48,411 bases of DNA, taken from NCBI GenBank assembly GCA_002746535.1, contig NVWA01000039.1, positions 1 to 48,411 on the forward strand, in the 5' to 3' direction. The position numbers and the translations under genes were made by a program. The DNA is from Planctomycetota bacterium (lineage in GTDB: Bacteria > Planctomycetota > GCA-2746535). The notes under the pieces were generated by a model. That model was given only the letters and a program-made list of their open reading frames with translations. It did no database searches and had not been told where the DNA came from. Every line of letters starts with the position of its first letter. Within the stretch, counting starts at the first letter, position 1. Shown one piece after another: positions 16,993-25,115 of this stretch.

Positions 16993-18118
16993 AAATTGGA
17001 ATAATCCAATCGTGGATTTAATTTATCCCACCGAAAGACCTTCTGTAGATGAATTTAGAAAAGCAAATATACATGTAGTTATTTTAAATTGGAACTTATC
17101 AGAGGATACTTGGAGTTGTGTCGAACATTTACAAAGAAATGAGTCTATTAATTTTTATGTACATCTATTAGATAATGGGTCAGAAAAACATCATTTAGAT
17201 TATTTGAAAGATAAAGTTTCTAAACAAAGTAACAACTCAAATATTTGCCTTTATAGCTCATCTTTGAATAGTGGCTTTGCTGTAGGTAATAATAAAATAT
17301 TAAATGATCTGATATTAGAATTAAACGAAGATCAATTAGTGTTGTTATTAAATAATGATGCCTTTGTAAAAGAGGACTTCCTAAAAGAATTAGTAAGTCA
17401 GGTGAATTTTGATAAAAACGTAGAAATGATAGCTTCTAGAATGATGAGTTTTCATGAGCCTAACGAGATAGACAATTTAGGAAATACATTTTATTGTTCT
17501 GGAATTACTAGTAATAGAGTAAGTGAAAAAGCATTGTTGTTTTGCCCTTGTGCCGGAGCAGGCCTTTATTCTGTTAGATTATTAAAAGATTTAAAAGAAG
17601 TTCATGGTGAAATTTTTGATGAAGATTTCTTCTGTTATGTAGAAGATAGTGATTTAGGATTTAGGGCTTTAGGTCTTGGCTACAAATGTGGGTATGCTGA
17701 TAAAGCAATTTCATACCATAAAGGATCAGCTTCATCAGGAGGAAAATTTAGTTCCTTTGTTATGTATTTTGGTTTGAGAAATTCTGTATTTTTTCTAATT
17801 AAATCAATTCCATTAAAAATTCTAATATTGAATTCCCCCTATATTCTATTTATGCAATTAATGATTCCTTTGCGATATTTATCTATTGGTAAGCTTGGTA
17901 TTATTTTAAAAATTTATTGGCACATTTTTTTAAAATTAAATTATTTTATCAAAAAAAGAAAATCAGTTGTTTCGACTTACAGAAATATTCATTTGAAAAA
18001 GAATATTTCCAAACAATTCTATGATAGTAATTACATTTATGGTGTTTTGAAAAAAATGTGGTGGTGTCCAGGTTTTATCGCAAATATATTTTTTAAGAAA
18101 CAAGAGTGTGACCTCTGA
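16982..18118 (+). CDS. family 2 glycosyltransferase (rhamnosyl/GlcNAc-transferase type)
   Basis: 378 aa from ATG 16982, chosen because GGAAATG lies 7 nt upstream and the GT-A core starts soon after; it overlaps the previous gene by 11 nt. Core motifs: VVILNWNLSEDTWSCVEHL, LLDNGSEK, NSGFAVGNNKIL, LLLNNDAF (DxD position reads NND) and FFCYVEDSDLGFRALGLGYK, a WbbL-like acceptor motif. The C-terminus contains hydrophobic stretches (LKILILNSPYILFMQLMI) suggesting membrane association. Last gene of the glycan set; a 204-nt gap follows. Confidence 0.85.
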   Translation: MNPENWNNPIVDLIYPTERPSVDEFRKANIHVVILNWNLSEDTWSCVEHLQRNESINFYVHLLDNGSEKHHLDYLKDKVSKQSNNSNICLYSSSLNSGFAVGNNKILNDLILELNEDQLVLLLNNDAFVKEDFLKELVSQVNFDKNVEMIASRMMSFHEPNEIDNLGNTFYCSGITSNRVSEKALLFCPCAGAGLYSVRLLKDLKEVHGEIFDEDFFCYVEDSDLGFRALGLGYKCGYADKAISYHKGSASSGGKFSSFVMYFGLRNSVFFLIKSIPLKILILNSPYILFMQLMIPLRYLSIGKLGIILKIYWHIFLKLNYFIKKRKSVVSTYRNIHLKKNISKQFYDSNYIYGVLKKMWWCPGFIANIFFKKQECDL

Positions 18119-18233
18119 TTTATTTGATTAAATTTATTGAGATGAGCACGTAAAATTCAAAGATAATTATTTTGGTTTTTTCTAGATATTCTTTTTCATT
18201 TTGGCAATTTTATTAGAGTATCTACTTTTCATT

Positions 18234-18286
18234 AATGTGTAATTTTAGGGTTTTTCTTTGACAATATTCATTTCTAATGTGTAATT
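18234..18286 (+). promoter_or_regulatory. sigma-70-type promoter with a repeated 11-mer
   Basis: TTGACA (18258-18263) and TGTAAT (18280-18285), 16-bp spacing, 38 nt before the FKBP start. The 11-mer AATGTGTAATT occurs twice, at 18234-18244 and 18276-18286; the second copy overlaps the -10 box, 42 bp (about four helical turns) from the first. This could be an operator pair or a chance duplication. Confidence 0.6.
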
Positions 18287-18322
18287 CTTAGTTTGATAAA
18301 CAAACATTAAAGAGGTATTCCA

Positions 18323-19237
18323 ATGAATTTTAAATATATCATGATGATTTTGATAATATCCATATTCGCTTTACCAGTATTTTCTGATGATAATGTTGAG
18401 GATATTATTCAACAAAAAAAGCCTGTTAAAGACTATACTGAAAAAGAATTAATTTACATTGCAAGCTTTTTATTTGGCTTTCAAATGGCCGAATCCATTT
18501 CTAGAGATCCGAAAGTAAAAGTAAATTTCGATAAATTAGTTGAAGGTTTTGAAAATAAATTAAAAGATAAAAAATTAGAGATTAATGCAAAAGAAGTTGC
18601 TGAAGTTAGAGCTGCTTTAAAACTTGTTGCAACAGAAAAAAAATCACCTTCCAAAGATATAGTTGATAAATTATCTTACATGAATGGTATTGATAATGGC
18701 AAGCAATTTTCATCTAGTCCTTTATTATTAAATAAAGATACTTTTATTTTGGGTATAAAATATGTTAAAAATAAAAAGGAATTTAAAATTGAAGAAGAAG
18801 TTAAAAAAGCAATTTATGGCAGAATGCGTTTGGCATATCAGGAAGCAAATTCTAAAAAGGAAAAAGGTTTCTTTGATGTTAATGGTAAAAAAGAAGGCGT
18901 TGTCTCATTAAAAAATGGTCTGCAGTATAAAGTACTTAAAAAAGGTAAAGGTGAATTGTTTTCAAAAGGTCAGAACGCCGATGTTCATTATGAAGGTAGA
19001 CTAATTAACGGAACCGTTTTTGATAGTTCTTATAAAAGAGGACAGACTTTTAATGTGAAATACAAAGGTCAAGTTATAAAAGGTTGGCAAGAAATATTAG
19101 CATTGATGAAGGAGGGTGACCAGTGGGAAGTATATATTCCAAGTGAAATGGCTTATGGATCTCGGGGCTCTCCACCAACAATTAAGCCAAATGCAATTCT
19201 CATATTTAAAATGGAAATAATTAAAATCAATAAATAA
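18323..19237 (+). CDS. exported FKBP-type peptidyl-prolyl cis-trans isomerase
   Basis: Folding catalyst expected outside the inner membrane. 304 aa. A signal peptide is clear (YIMMILIISIFALPVFS, probable cleavage before DDN). An FKBP_N-type dimerisation region follows with two similar helical units (LIYIASFLFGFQMAESIS and LSYMNGIDNGKQFSS). The FKBP catalytic domain spans about 195-304: ADVHYEGRLINGTVFDSSY, VIKGWQEILALMKEGDQWEV and YIPSEMAYGSRGSPPTIKPN contain the usual active-site residues. This is Mip/FkpA architecture. Single gene with its own promoter. Its last bases overlap the end of an inactive AraC relic on the other strand. Confidence 0.92.
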   Translation: MNFKYIMMILIISIFALPVFSDDNVEDIIQQKKPVKDYTEKELIYIASFLFGFQMAESISRDPKVKVNFDKLVEGFENKLKDKKLEINAKEVAEVRAALKLVATEKKSPSKDIVDKLSYMNGIDNGKQFSSSPLLLNKDTFILGIKYVKNKKEFKIEEEVKKAIYGRMRLAYQEANSKKEKGFFDVNGKKEGVVSLKNGLQYKVLKKGKGELFSKGQNADVHYEGRLINGTVFDSSYKRGQTFNVKYKGQVIKGWQEILALMKEGDQWEVYIPSEMAYGSRGSPPTIKPNAILIFKMEIIKINK

Positions 19238-19440
19238 TATTTTTTTTTCTGAATTGGCTAGGTGTGATTCCATTAAGTTTTTTGAATGACATTGCAAAAT
19301 ACTGTGATGTGGAAACTCCAATTGAGTCGAAATTTCTGCAATTGGGATTGTTGTTTTAATTAACAATTCCTCTGCTTTTATTAATGATTGGAAATATAAT
19401 TTTGCTTACGTTGTTTGAATGATATTCCTCAATTAGTTTC
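19227..19440 (-). pseudogene. AraC-family regulator, C-terminal remnant with frameshift
   Basis: On the minus strand one frame reads KAEELLIKTTIPIAEISTQL and, after a one-base shift at about 19322, another reads GVSTSQYFAMSFKKLNGITP then SQFRKKN. Together these form the two helix-turn-helices of an AraC/XylS DNA-binding domain, including the family signature around YFAMSFKKLNGITPSQFR. Upstream stops and the lack of any sensor domain show the gene is dead and 5'-truncated. It ends inside the 3' end of the FKBP gene. Confidence 0.7.
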
Positions 19441-19444
19441 ATAA

Positions 19445-19738
19445 AAAATAAGTTCAAAAGTCTTACCTCACCATTGGAATAATTTCGATCCTGAAAGTCA
19501 TGGAACTGAAGTTGATAATCCGGAACAATTTAATGATTTATCATCTGCTTGTCCTTTAAGTGTAGGTGATGTTTCTCTTCACCACTGTTACACGTTACAT
19601 TACGCTAACGCTAATACAACGAAAATAGATAGAAGAGCTTTGATAATTGTCGCTCAAGCACCACAAAGAAAACGAAAGAGACCGATAATATTCCCTTGGG
19701 CAGAAGAAAGAGATCGACATTTAATGCATAAGGTTTAA
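19445..19738 (+). pseudogene. PhyH (phytanoyl-CoA dioxygenase) family, 3' remnant
   Basis: 97 codons open at the 5' end with no start codon (TAA at 19442). The translation contains GDVSLHHCYTLHYANANTTK followed by IDRRALIIVAQA, which matches the distal Fe-binding His and the 2-oxoglutarate-binding Arg region of PhyH dioxygenases. The N-terminal HxD half is missing. It faces away from the AraC relic at 19227-19440, so a regulator-dioxygenase locus has probably been deleted at the junction near 19440. A functional PhyH gene lies at 27353-28249. Confidence 0.6.
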
Positions 19739-19849
19739 CCTTTTATTTCATTATTGAGAAAAAAGTATTTATTGTTAAATAGTTGTAGGCTCAAGATGTT
19801 TTTTAAAATGCTTAAATAATGTAGTGCATGAATCTTAGTGAGAAAAAAA

Positions 19850-21253
19850 ATGAACACACCTAAAAATGTTATCTGGATAACTACTGACCACATGCGGGTT
19901 GATAATATTAATGCAAATGGAAATTCACTTATGCATACTCCAAATATGGATTTTCTTGTGAAAAATGGTGTCTCATTTACAAACTGTTTTGCACAAAGTA
20001 CCGTGTGTATGCCTAGTCGAGCCTCATTTATGACTGGTCTTTATCCTCAGCAAACGGGTGTAACTAGAAATGGAATTGATCTTCCGGCCGATTTTAAACC
20101 AACTGTAGCGACAGCTTTTAATGCGGGCAATTTTTTAACAGCTCAGATTGGAAAGTTGCATTTTCAGAATCATGAAGATAAAGACTTTGACCCTCGAGCG
20201 AAAAATAATTATGGTTTTGATATTTTTCATTTATCAGAAGAGCCGGGTTCATATGAAGATGCCTATATAAATTATTTAAGAACAGAATTTCCTGAATACG
20301 TAGAAACTTTTAGAGTTCCACGATCAACCTCTCCGAAAAGAAGTGGGGAAAGTAAAGGGGTAGTTTTGGATGCACCATGGGAAGCAAGCTTTTCAGGATT
20401 TGTATCAACTATTGGCGAAAGGTTCCTCGCAACTCGATGGGGTGACTCTCGAAGTAAGTTCATGCATCTGGGCTTTTATGCTCCTCATCCCCCTCTTAAT
20501 CCAACTAAAGAAATGATGGCGCCGTATTTGGATTTAGATATTCCAACTGGAAGTATGGTTGATGGTGAAGGGGATGACAAGCCAGATGCAATTAAAAATT
20601 TATTCAATCAATTTAAAAATAAAAGCAAAGAAGAGGCTGAAAATTATATCAAACATTTTTATGCCATGGTTTCAGGAGTAGATCTTGGAATTGGAAAAAT
20701 AATTCAAAAATTAAAAGATATTGGCCAGCTAGAAGATACGTTAATAATTCTTGGATCCGACCATGGTGATAGTTGTACAGATCATGGATTATTTTTAAAA
20801 CACCCATCTTTCTATGATGAAATTCTAAACGTTCCTTGTGTCATGTTTTGGCCAAATGGATTTAAAAATAAAGGACACCTTGAAAATGGATTGATGGAAA
20901 ACCTTGACATCCTTCCCACAATTTTGGAATTATCCAATATTCCGATACCTGATACTATGATGGGTAGGTCATATGCGAATGCTTTGACGGGTCAAGAGTC
21001 ATTTAAAATGCGAGATGATGTCTTTGCATTTATTCATCCTGGTATATCAATGGTTAGAACTAAAGATTATAAATATATCTATTATCCAGATGACATTGAT
21101 GTCCTCTATGATTATAACGATGAAAAAAATGAAGTTGTAAATCAAATCGATAATGCAGACTATGCTGATATTTTAAAAGATATGAAGAATAAATGTATTA
21201 GTCGATTGGCGAAATCTTGTCAGAGCCCATTAAAAAAAACAGGCCTTTTCTAA
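19850..21253 (+). CDS. type I sulfatase (alkaline phosphatase superfamily)
   Basis: Hydrolyses sulfate esters, probably on polysaccharides. 467 aa from ATG 19850 (GTG 19838 is an in-frame alternative). The formylglycine motif is C53-M-P-S-R57 followed by ASFMTG, the canonical CxPxR form that needs a maturase. Metal-site segments: WITTDHMR near residue 13 and LGSDHGDSCTDHGLFLKHP in the C-terminal half. No signal peptide is visible, so it would act in the cytoplasm unless the N-terminus is longer. It stands just after dead AraC/PhyH genes and before the porin operon. Confidence 0.92.
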   Translation: MNTPKNVIWITTDHMRVDNINANGNSLMHTPNMDFLVKNGVSFTNCFAQSTVCMPSRASFMTGLYPQQTGVTRNGIDLPADFKPTVATAFNAGNFLTAQIGKLHFQNHEDKDFDPRAKNNYGFDIFHLSEEPGSYEDAYINYLRTEFPEYVETFRVPRSTSPKRSGESKGVVLDAPWEASFSGFVSTIGERFLATRWGDSRSKFMHLGFYAPHPPLNPTKEMMAPYLDLDIPTGSMVDGEGDDKPDAIKNLFNQFKNKSKEEAENYIKHFYAMVSGVDLGIGKIIQKLKDIGQLEDTLIILGSDHGDSCTDHGLFLKHPSFYDEILNVPCVMFWPNGFKNKGHLENGLMENLDILPTILELSNIPIPDTMMGRSYANALTGQESFKMRDDVFAFIHPGISMVRTKDYKYIYYPDDIDVLYDYNDEKNEVVNQIDNADYADILKDMKNKCISRLAKSCQSPLKKTGLF

Positions 21254-21387
21254 ATCATTTTAGCAAGTACTCTAGATTTTTGATAAATATTTGATTGAAA
21301 AAAGTCTTTATTTGAAGTCTAAATGGCTTTAGTAGAAGATTTAGAAAAAATTTACTGCAATTTTGATTTTCCTCTTAACTTTAATTA

Positions 21388-21452
21388 TGCTACAAAAGTG
21401 CTACATTTTTTAACATTTTTTAACTTTTCTTAGTTTATTGTGAGGCTATGAT
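21388..21452 (+). promoter_or_regulatory. direct-repeat activator site and -10 box before porin operon (Pho box-like)
   Basis: TGCTACA at 21388-21394 and 21399-21405 repeat with an 11-bp period; then TTTTTTAACA (21406-21415) and TTTTTTAACT (21416-21425) repeat with a 10-bp period. The last copy ends at about 21426, where a -35 box would be for the TATGAT at 21447-21452; no -35 consensus is present. Helically phased repeats replacing the -35 are typical of OmpR/PhoB-class activated promoters, and TTAACA resembles the Bacillus PhoP half-site. Confidence 0.5.
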
Positions 21453-21495
21453 CTAAACTGTCTAGTATATGATTTAATTTCTTGGGATAAAATGG

Positions 21496-22788
21496 GTGAG
21501 CATTATTAAGCATATTTCCTTATTAATGACATTATTGTTATTTTCATCGTTAGCCTCAGGCCAAGAATTTTACGGCATTGACATTCATGGTTTTGCCAGC
21601 CAAGGCTATCTAAGAACGACAGATAATAACTATTTAGGTAAATCCAGCAAAGGCAGTTTTGAATTTAATGAAGTTGGTATTAATTTTCAAAAAGATTTAA
21701 CAGATAATTTACGTGTAGGACTCCAGTTATTCGCCAGGGATTTAGGTTCTCAAGGAAACAATGAAGTTAAAATTGATTGGGCGTTGCTTGACTACAAATG
21801 GAAACCATTTTTAAATTTCCGTGCAGGTAAAATAAAGATGCCCTATGGTTTTTATAATCAGGGTAGAGATGTTGATATGTTAAGGACATCCATAATATTG
21901 CCTCAGTCAATCTATAATGAGCCAATTAGAGATGTTATAGCATCTTTAGAAGGCTTTTCATTTTATGGAAATTTTGATTTTAATAATGGTGGAAGTTTAG
22001 AATATGAATTGATAGCAGGGACAATAAGTATTGATAGTGATTTTCCATTCATCAAAGATCCATATTTAGAAATAGTTAATGGCGCGGCATCTGGTGCTGC
22101 AGCTGGATTGGCCAATGTTCCTGGGTTTTCTGGAGTTGAAACACTTACAGGGGGTCTGAGATTTGATATGAAGTATATGTATGTTTTTAGCTTGATATAT
22201 AATACTCCAATTGAAGGCTTTAGACTCGGTGGTACTATTTTGGAATTAGAAGGTGATTGGGAAGGTGATTTTAGCTTAATAACTAATTTTGCTAACCCTG
22301 CAGATCCAACGGGCACATTATTAATCAGTTCTGTTTCAAAAGTTTCTTTTACCACTGAAGTACTTATTCGTAGTGGAATAGTTTCATTAGAGTATGTATG
22401 GAAAAACTTAACTCTATCTGCTGAAGGTGTGGTAATGCAATTTTATTTAGATAACGAAAAATCCGATGGTAGAAATGGTGGTCTTTATATTGGTGGAAGT
22501 TATGAGTTCAATGACAAATTTACATTAGGTCTTTATTACAGTGTTAATTATGATAATTTGAAAGATAAAGATGGAAGTGATCTGCCGGCAATTGGTAAAA
22601 AAGATTTTCAGGCTTGGCAAAATGATTTTGTTATTTCAGGAAGATATGATGTAAATGAATATTTAGTGTTAAAAGCTGAAATTCATATCATAAACGGAGC
22701 GGCAGATTTGAATTCTGTTGATAATCAAAGAGATCCTATAAAAGAAGATTGGCTATTATTCGCATTAAAAGCTACTGTAAGCTTTTAA
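21496..22788 (+). CDS. outer membrane porin, copy 1
   Basis: 430 aa beta-barrel protein. Signal peptide: ISLLMTLLLFSSLASG, cleavage probably before QEFYG. The rest alternates polar and hydrophobic residues in many short strands and ends with the C-terminal aromatic FALKATVSF typical of outer membrane barrels. It starts at GTG 21496, with GGGAT upstream; an overlapping ATG at 21492 meets a stop at once. It is strongly similar to the porin at 23268-24563, with long identical stretches such as FEFNEVGINFQK and LQLFARDLGSQGN. It pairs with a PstS-like protein, suggesting an anion (phosphate-like) channel, an inference from context only. Confidence 0.85.
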   Translation: MSIIKHISLLMTLLLFSSLASGQEFYGIDIHGFASQGYLRTTDNNYLGKSSKGSFEFNEVGINFQKDLTDNLRVGLQLFARDLGSQGNNEVKIDWALLDYKWKPFLNFRAGKIKMPYGFYNQGRDVDMLRTSIILPQSIYNEPIRDVIASLEGFSFYGNFDFNNGGSLEYELIAGTISIDSDFPFIKDPYLEIVNGAASGAAAGLANVPGFSGVETLTGGLRFDMKYMYVFSLIYNTPIEGFRLGGTILELEGDWEGDFSLITNFANPADPTGTLLISSVSKVSFTTEVLIRSGIVSLEYVWKNLTLSAEGVVMQFYLDNEKSDGRNGGLYIGGSYEFNDKFTLGLYYSVNYDNLKDKDGSDLPAIGKKDFQAWQNDFVISGRYDVNEYLVLKAEIHIINGAADLNSVDNQRDPIKEDWLLFALKATVSF

Positions 22789-22803
22789 AAGAAAGAATGT
22801 TTA

Positions 22804-23235
22804 ATGATGAATATTAAGTTAAAAAACCTATACATAGTTTGTATCCTGATGTTGGGTTGCTTCATTAGTGCAACAAGCCAAGAGGTTATCTTAATTGCAC
22901 ATAAAGATATAGGGTTTGATACCATTAAATCAAAAGATGTTAAATATATCTTCTTAGGAAAAATAAGAAAACTCAAAGGTGTCAAAATAAATCCAGTCAC
23001 CATAAAGAGTGGGGATGTTCATGATCGTTTTTTAGACCTATATATTAAAAGAAATAGTAGGCAGTACTCAAAGTTTTGGAAAAAAATCCTGTTTACAGGA
23101 AAAGGTAAACCACCCAAATCTTTTAAAACGGAAGCCGAATTAATTAAATATGTCGCATCTACACCAGGTGCTATAGGTTACATCAGCAAATTAGATAAAG
23201 CTGAAGGTGTAATACAATTAAAAGCTAAAGATTAG
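22804..23235 (+). CDS. short PstS-like periplasmic substrate-binding protein
   Basis: 143 aa with a signal peptide (LYIVCILMLGCFISATS, then QEV). The core VKYIFLGKIRKLKGVKINPV, KFWKKILFTGKGKPP and YVASTPGAIGYISK matches the small one-domain PstS/PBP-like proteins common in marine bacteria next to porins. The usual ABC transporter genes pstCAB are not nearby, so it may scavenge or sense phosphate or another oxyanion rather than feed a transporter directly. 15 nt after the porin gene, same operon. The second copy downstream is frameshifted, so this is probably the active one. Confidence 0.8.
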   Translation: MMNIKLKNLYIVCILMLGCFISATSQEVILIAHKDIGFDTIKSKDVKYIFLGKIRKLKGVKINPVTIKSGDVHDRFLDLYIKRNSRQYSKFWKKILFTGKGKPPKSFKTEAELIKYVASTPGAIGYISKLDKAEGVIQLKAKD

Positions 23236-23267
23236 TAATTAACTTATGGGTATATACTTGGAGTTTT

Positions 23268-24563
23268 ATGAGGAATAAATTTAAATATTTAACAATAACT
23301 GTTTCATTGCTATTTGTATTTTGTAGTGGTTTTGGGCAAGAGTATTTTGGTATTGGGATTAACGGTTTTGCAAGTCAGGGATATTTAAGATCGACTGAGA
23401 ATAATTATTTAGGTAAATCTAAAGATGGAAGTTTTGAATTTAATGAAGTTGGAATTAACTTTCAGAAGAATTTAACAGAAAACCTAAGAGTTGGGTTACA
23501 ATTATTTGCCAGGGATCTCGGTTCACAAGGTAACGATGAAGTTATAATTGATTGGGCTCTATTAGATTATAAATGGAGATCATTTTTAAATGTTCGAGTT
23601 GGTAAAATAAAATTGCCGATAGGATTATATAATGAAGAAAGAGATATTGATCTATTAAGAACCTCAATTCTTTTGCCACAATCTGTATATAACGAACCTC
23701 AAAGAGAAGTTTTAAGTGCTCTGGAGGGAATGTCCTTATATGGCTCTTTTGATATGAAGAAGTTTGGCAGTATAGATTATAATATATTAGTGGGATCAAT
23801 TAGTACTAATCCTGAGGCTCCTTTTATAAAAGATCCGTATTTAAGTAATGTTGATTCTGCAGCCAGTCTTGCAACTAGCGGGTTATCTGCTGTTCCAGGA
23901 TTTGTTGATGTCAATTCGTTAACGGGTAATTCAAAAGTAGATGTAAATCATCTAATAGTCTTGCAATTGGTTTATAATACTCCATTAGAAGGCTTCAAGA
24001 TAGGTGGATCCTATTATGAAACGGATCTTGAATTCTCTGGAGATTTCGCTTTAGTAACTAATTTTACCAATCCTGCAGATCCGTCCGGTACTTCCATCAT
24101 AAGCTCTATTTCAAAAATTTCCTTTTTCAATGAAATTACGCTTAGATCTGGAGTGGTATCAATGGAATATATCTGGAAAGATTTAACTTTATCGGCCGAG
24201 GCAATGTTGCAAGCTTGGTGGGTAGAAAATATCAGAAGAGATAATGAGGTTGCGGGATTTTATCTTTCTGCCAGTTATCAGTTCAACGATAAGTTTGCTT
24301 TTGGAGCATATTATAGTGTTCTTTATGAAGATTTAGGTAACAAGGATGGTTCAAATCTAGTTGCATTAGGCAGAAATGATTTTGAAGGTTTTCAAAAAGA
24401 TTTTGCAATTACAGGTAGATATGATGTCAATGAGTATCTAGTTATTAAAGCAGAAGTACATATTATCAATGGCACTGCCGACGTTAGTTATGTTGATAAT
24501 TTAGTAAATCCTTTGAAAGAAGACTGGGTTCTATTTGCTTTAAAAACAACTATAAGCTTTTAA
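23268..24563 (+). CDS. outer membrane porin, copy 2
   Basis: 431 aa, with a signal peptide (ITVSLLFVFCSGFG, then QEYFG) and the same barrel layout and aromatic C-terminus (FALKTTISF) as the gene at 21496-22788. The two align without large gaps over their whole length; differences concentrate in segments likely to be loops, for example around residues 195-260. It follows the first PstS-like gene by 32 nt and starts at ATG 23268. Likely a product of a tandem duplication of a porin-binding-protein unit, possibly now with different solute preference. Confidence 0.85.
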   Translation: MRNKFKYLTITVSLLFVFCSGFGQEYFGIGINGFASQGYLRSTENNYLGKSKDGSFEFNEVGINFQKNLTENLRVGLQLFARDLGSQGNDEVIIDWALLDYKWRSFLNVRVGKIKLPIGLYNEERDIDLLRTSILLPQSVYNEPQREVLSALEGMSLYGSFDMKKFGSIDYNILVGSISTNPEAPFIKDPYLSNVDSAASLATSGLSAVPGFVDVNSLTGNSKVDVNHLIVLQLVYNTPLEGFKIGGSYYETDLEFSGDFALVTNFTNPADPSGTSIISSISKISFFNEITLRSGVVSMEYIWKDLTLSAEAMLQAWWVENIRRDNEVAGFYLSASYQFNDKFAFGAYYSVLYEDLGNKDGSNLVALGRNDFEGFQKDFAITGRYDVNEYLVIKAEVHIINGTADVSYVDNLVNPLKEDWVLFALKTTISF

Positions 24564-24569
24564 GTAGAT

Positions 24570-24985
24570 ATGATTAATGAAATTACTTATTTATGTATTT
24601 TTATTTTTGGACTTTCACCATCAATTTTAAGTCAAGAATTAATACTAATTATTCACAAGGATTCAAGGTTTAAATCAATAGCTACTAAGGATATTAAATA
24701 TATATTTCTTGGTAAATTGAAAAAAATTAAAGATCTTAATATAATTCCGATTACATTAAAAATCGGAAAGGTGCACGATATTTTTTTTGATAAATTTATT
24801 AAGAAAAATGCTAGACAATTTTCTAGATTTTTGAAAAAATTATTATTCACAGGGAGGGGAAAGCCTCCTAAATCTTATAAATCGAAGTAGACCTTTTAAA
24901 GTATGTCGCATCGACACCAGGTGCGGTAGGGTATGTTAGTTCTAAGGTCAAACTGGATGGAGTTATAAAACTTGAAGTAAAGTGA
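24570..24985 (+). pseudogene. PstS-like protein, copy 2, frameshifted
   Basis: The open frame from ATG 24570 stops at 24890 after FTGRGKPPKSYKSK (106 aa). In another frame the sequence continues as VDLLKYVASTPGAVGYVSSK to a stop at 24985, exactly the C-terminus expected from copy 1. A single lost base at about 24880-24888 explains this. The pre-frameshift part also shows a change of the conserved Trp (FWKK to FLKK). Either an inactivated duplicate, or a sequencing or assembly error in this base. Confidence 0.8.
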
Positions 24986-25057
24986 CATTATCTTCAAGAA
25001 TTGTCTTGTTACAAGTTTTCATAAACATCTGCTGATTTAAACTATTAAATTTTATTA

Positions 25058-25086
25058 TTGAAATCTTATCAAAAATAGCCTATGCT
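25058..25086 (+). promoter_or_regulatory. candidate promoter of the hybrid histidine kinase
   Basis: TTGAAA at 25058-25063 and TATGCT at 25081-25086 with 17-bp spacing, 30 nt before the ATG at 25116. Four of six bases match in the -10 box. It indicates that the kinase has its own promoter separate from the porin operon. Confidence 0.4.
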
Positions 25087-25115
25087 TAAGATATAAGTAT
25101 ATTTTGAGACTATAC

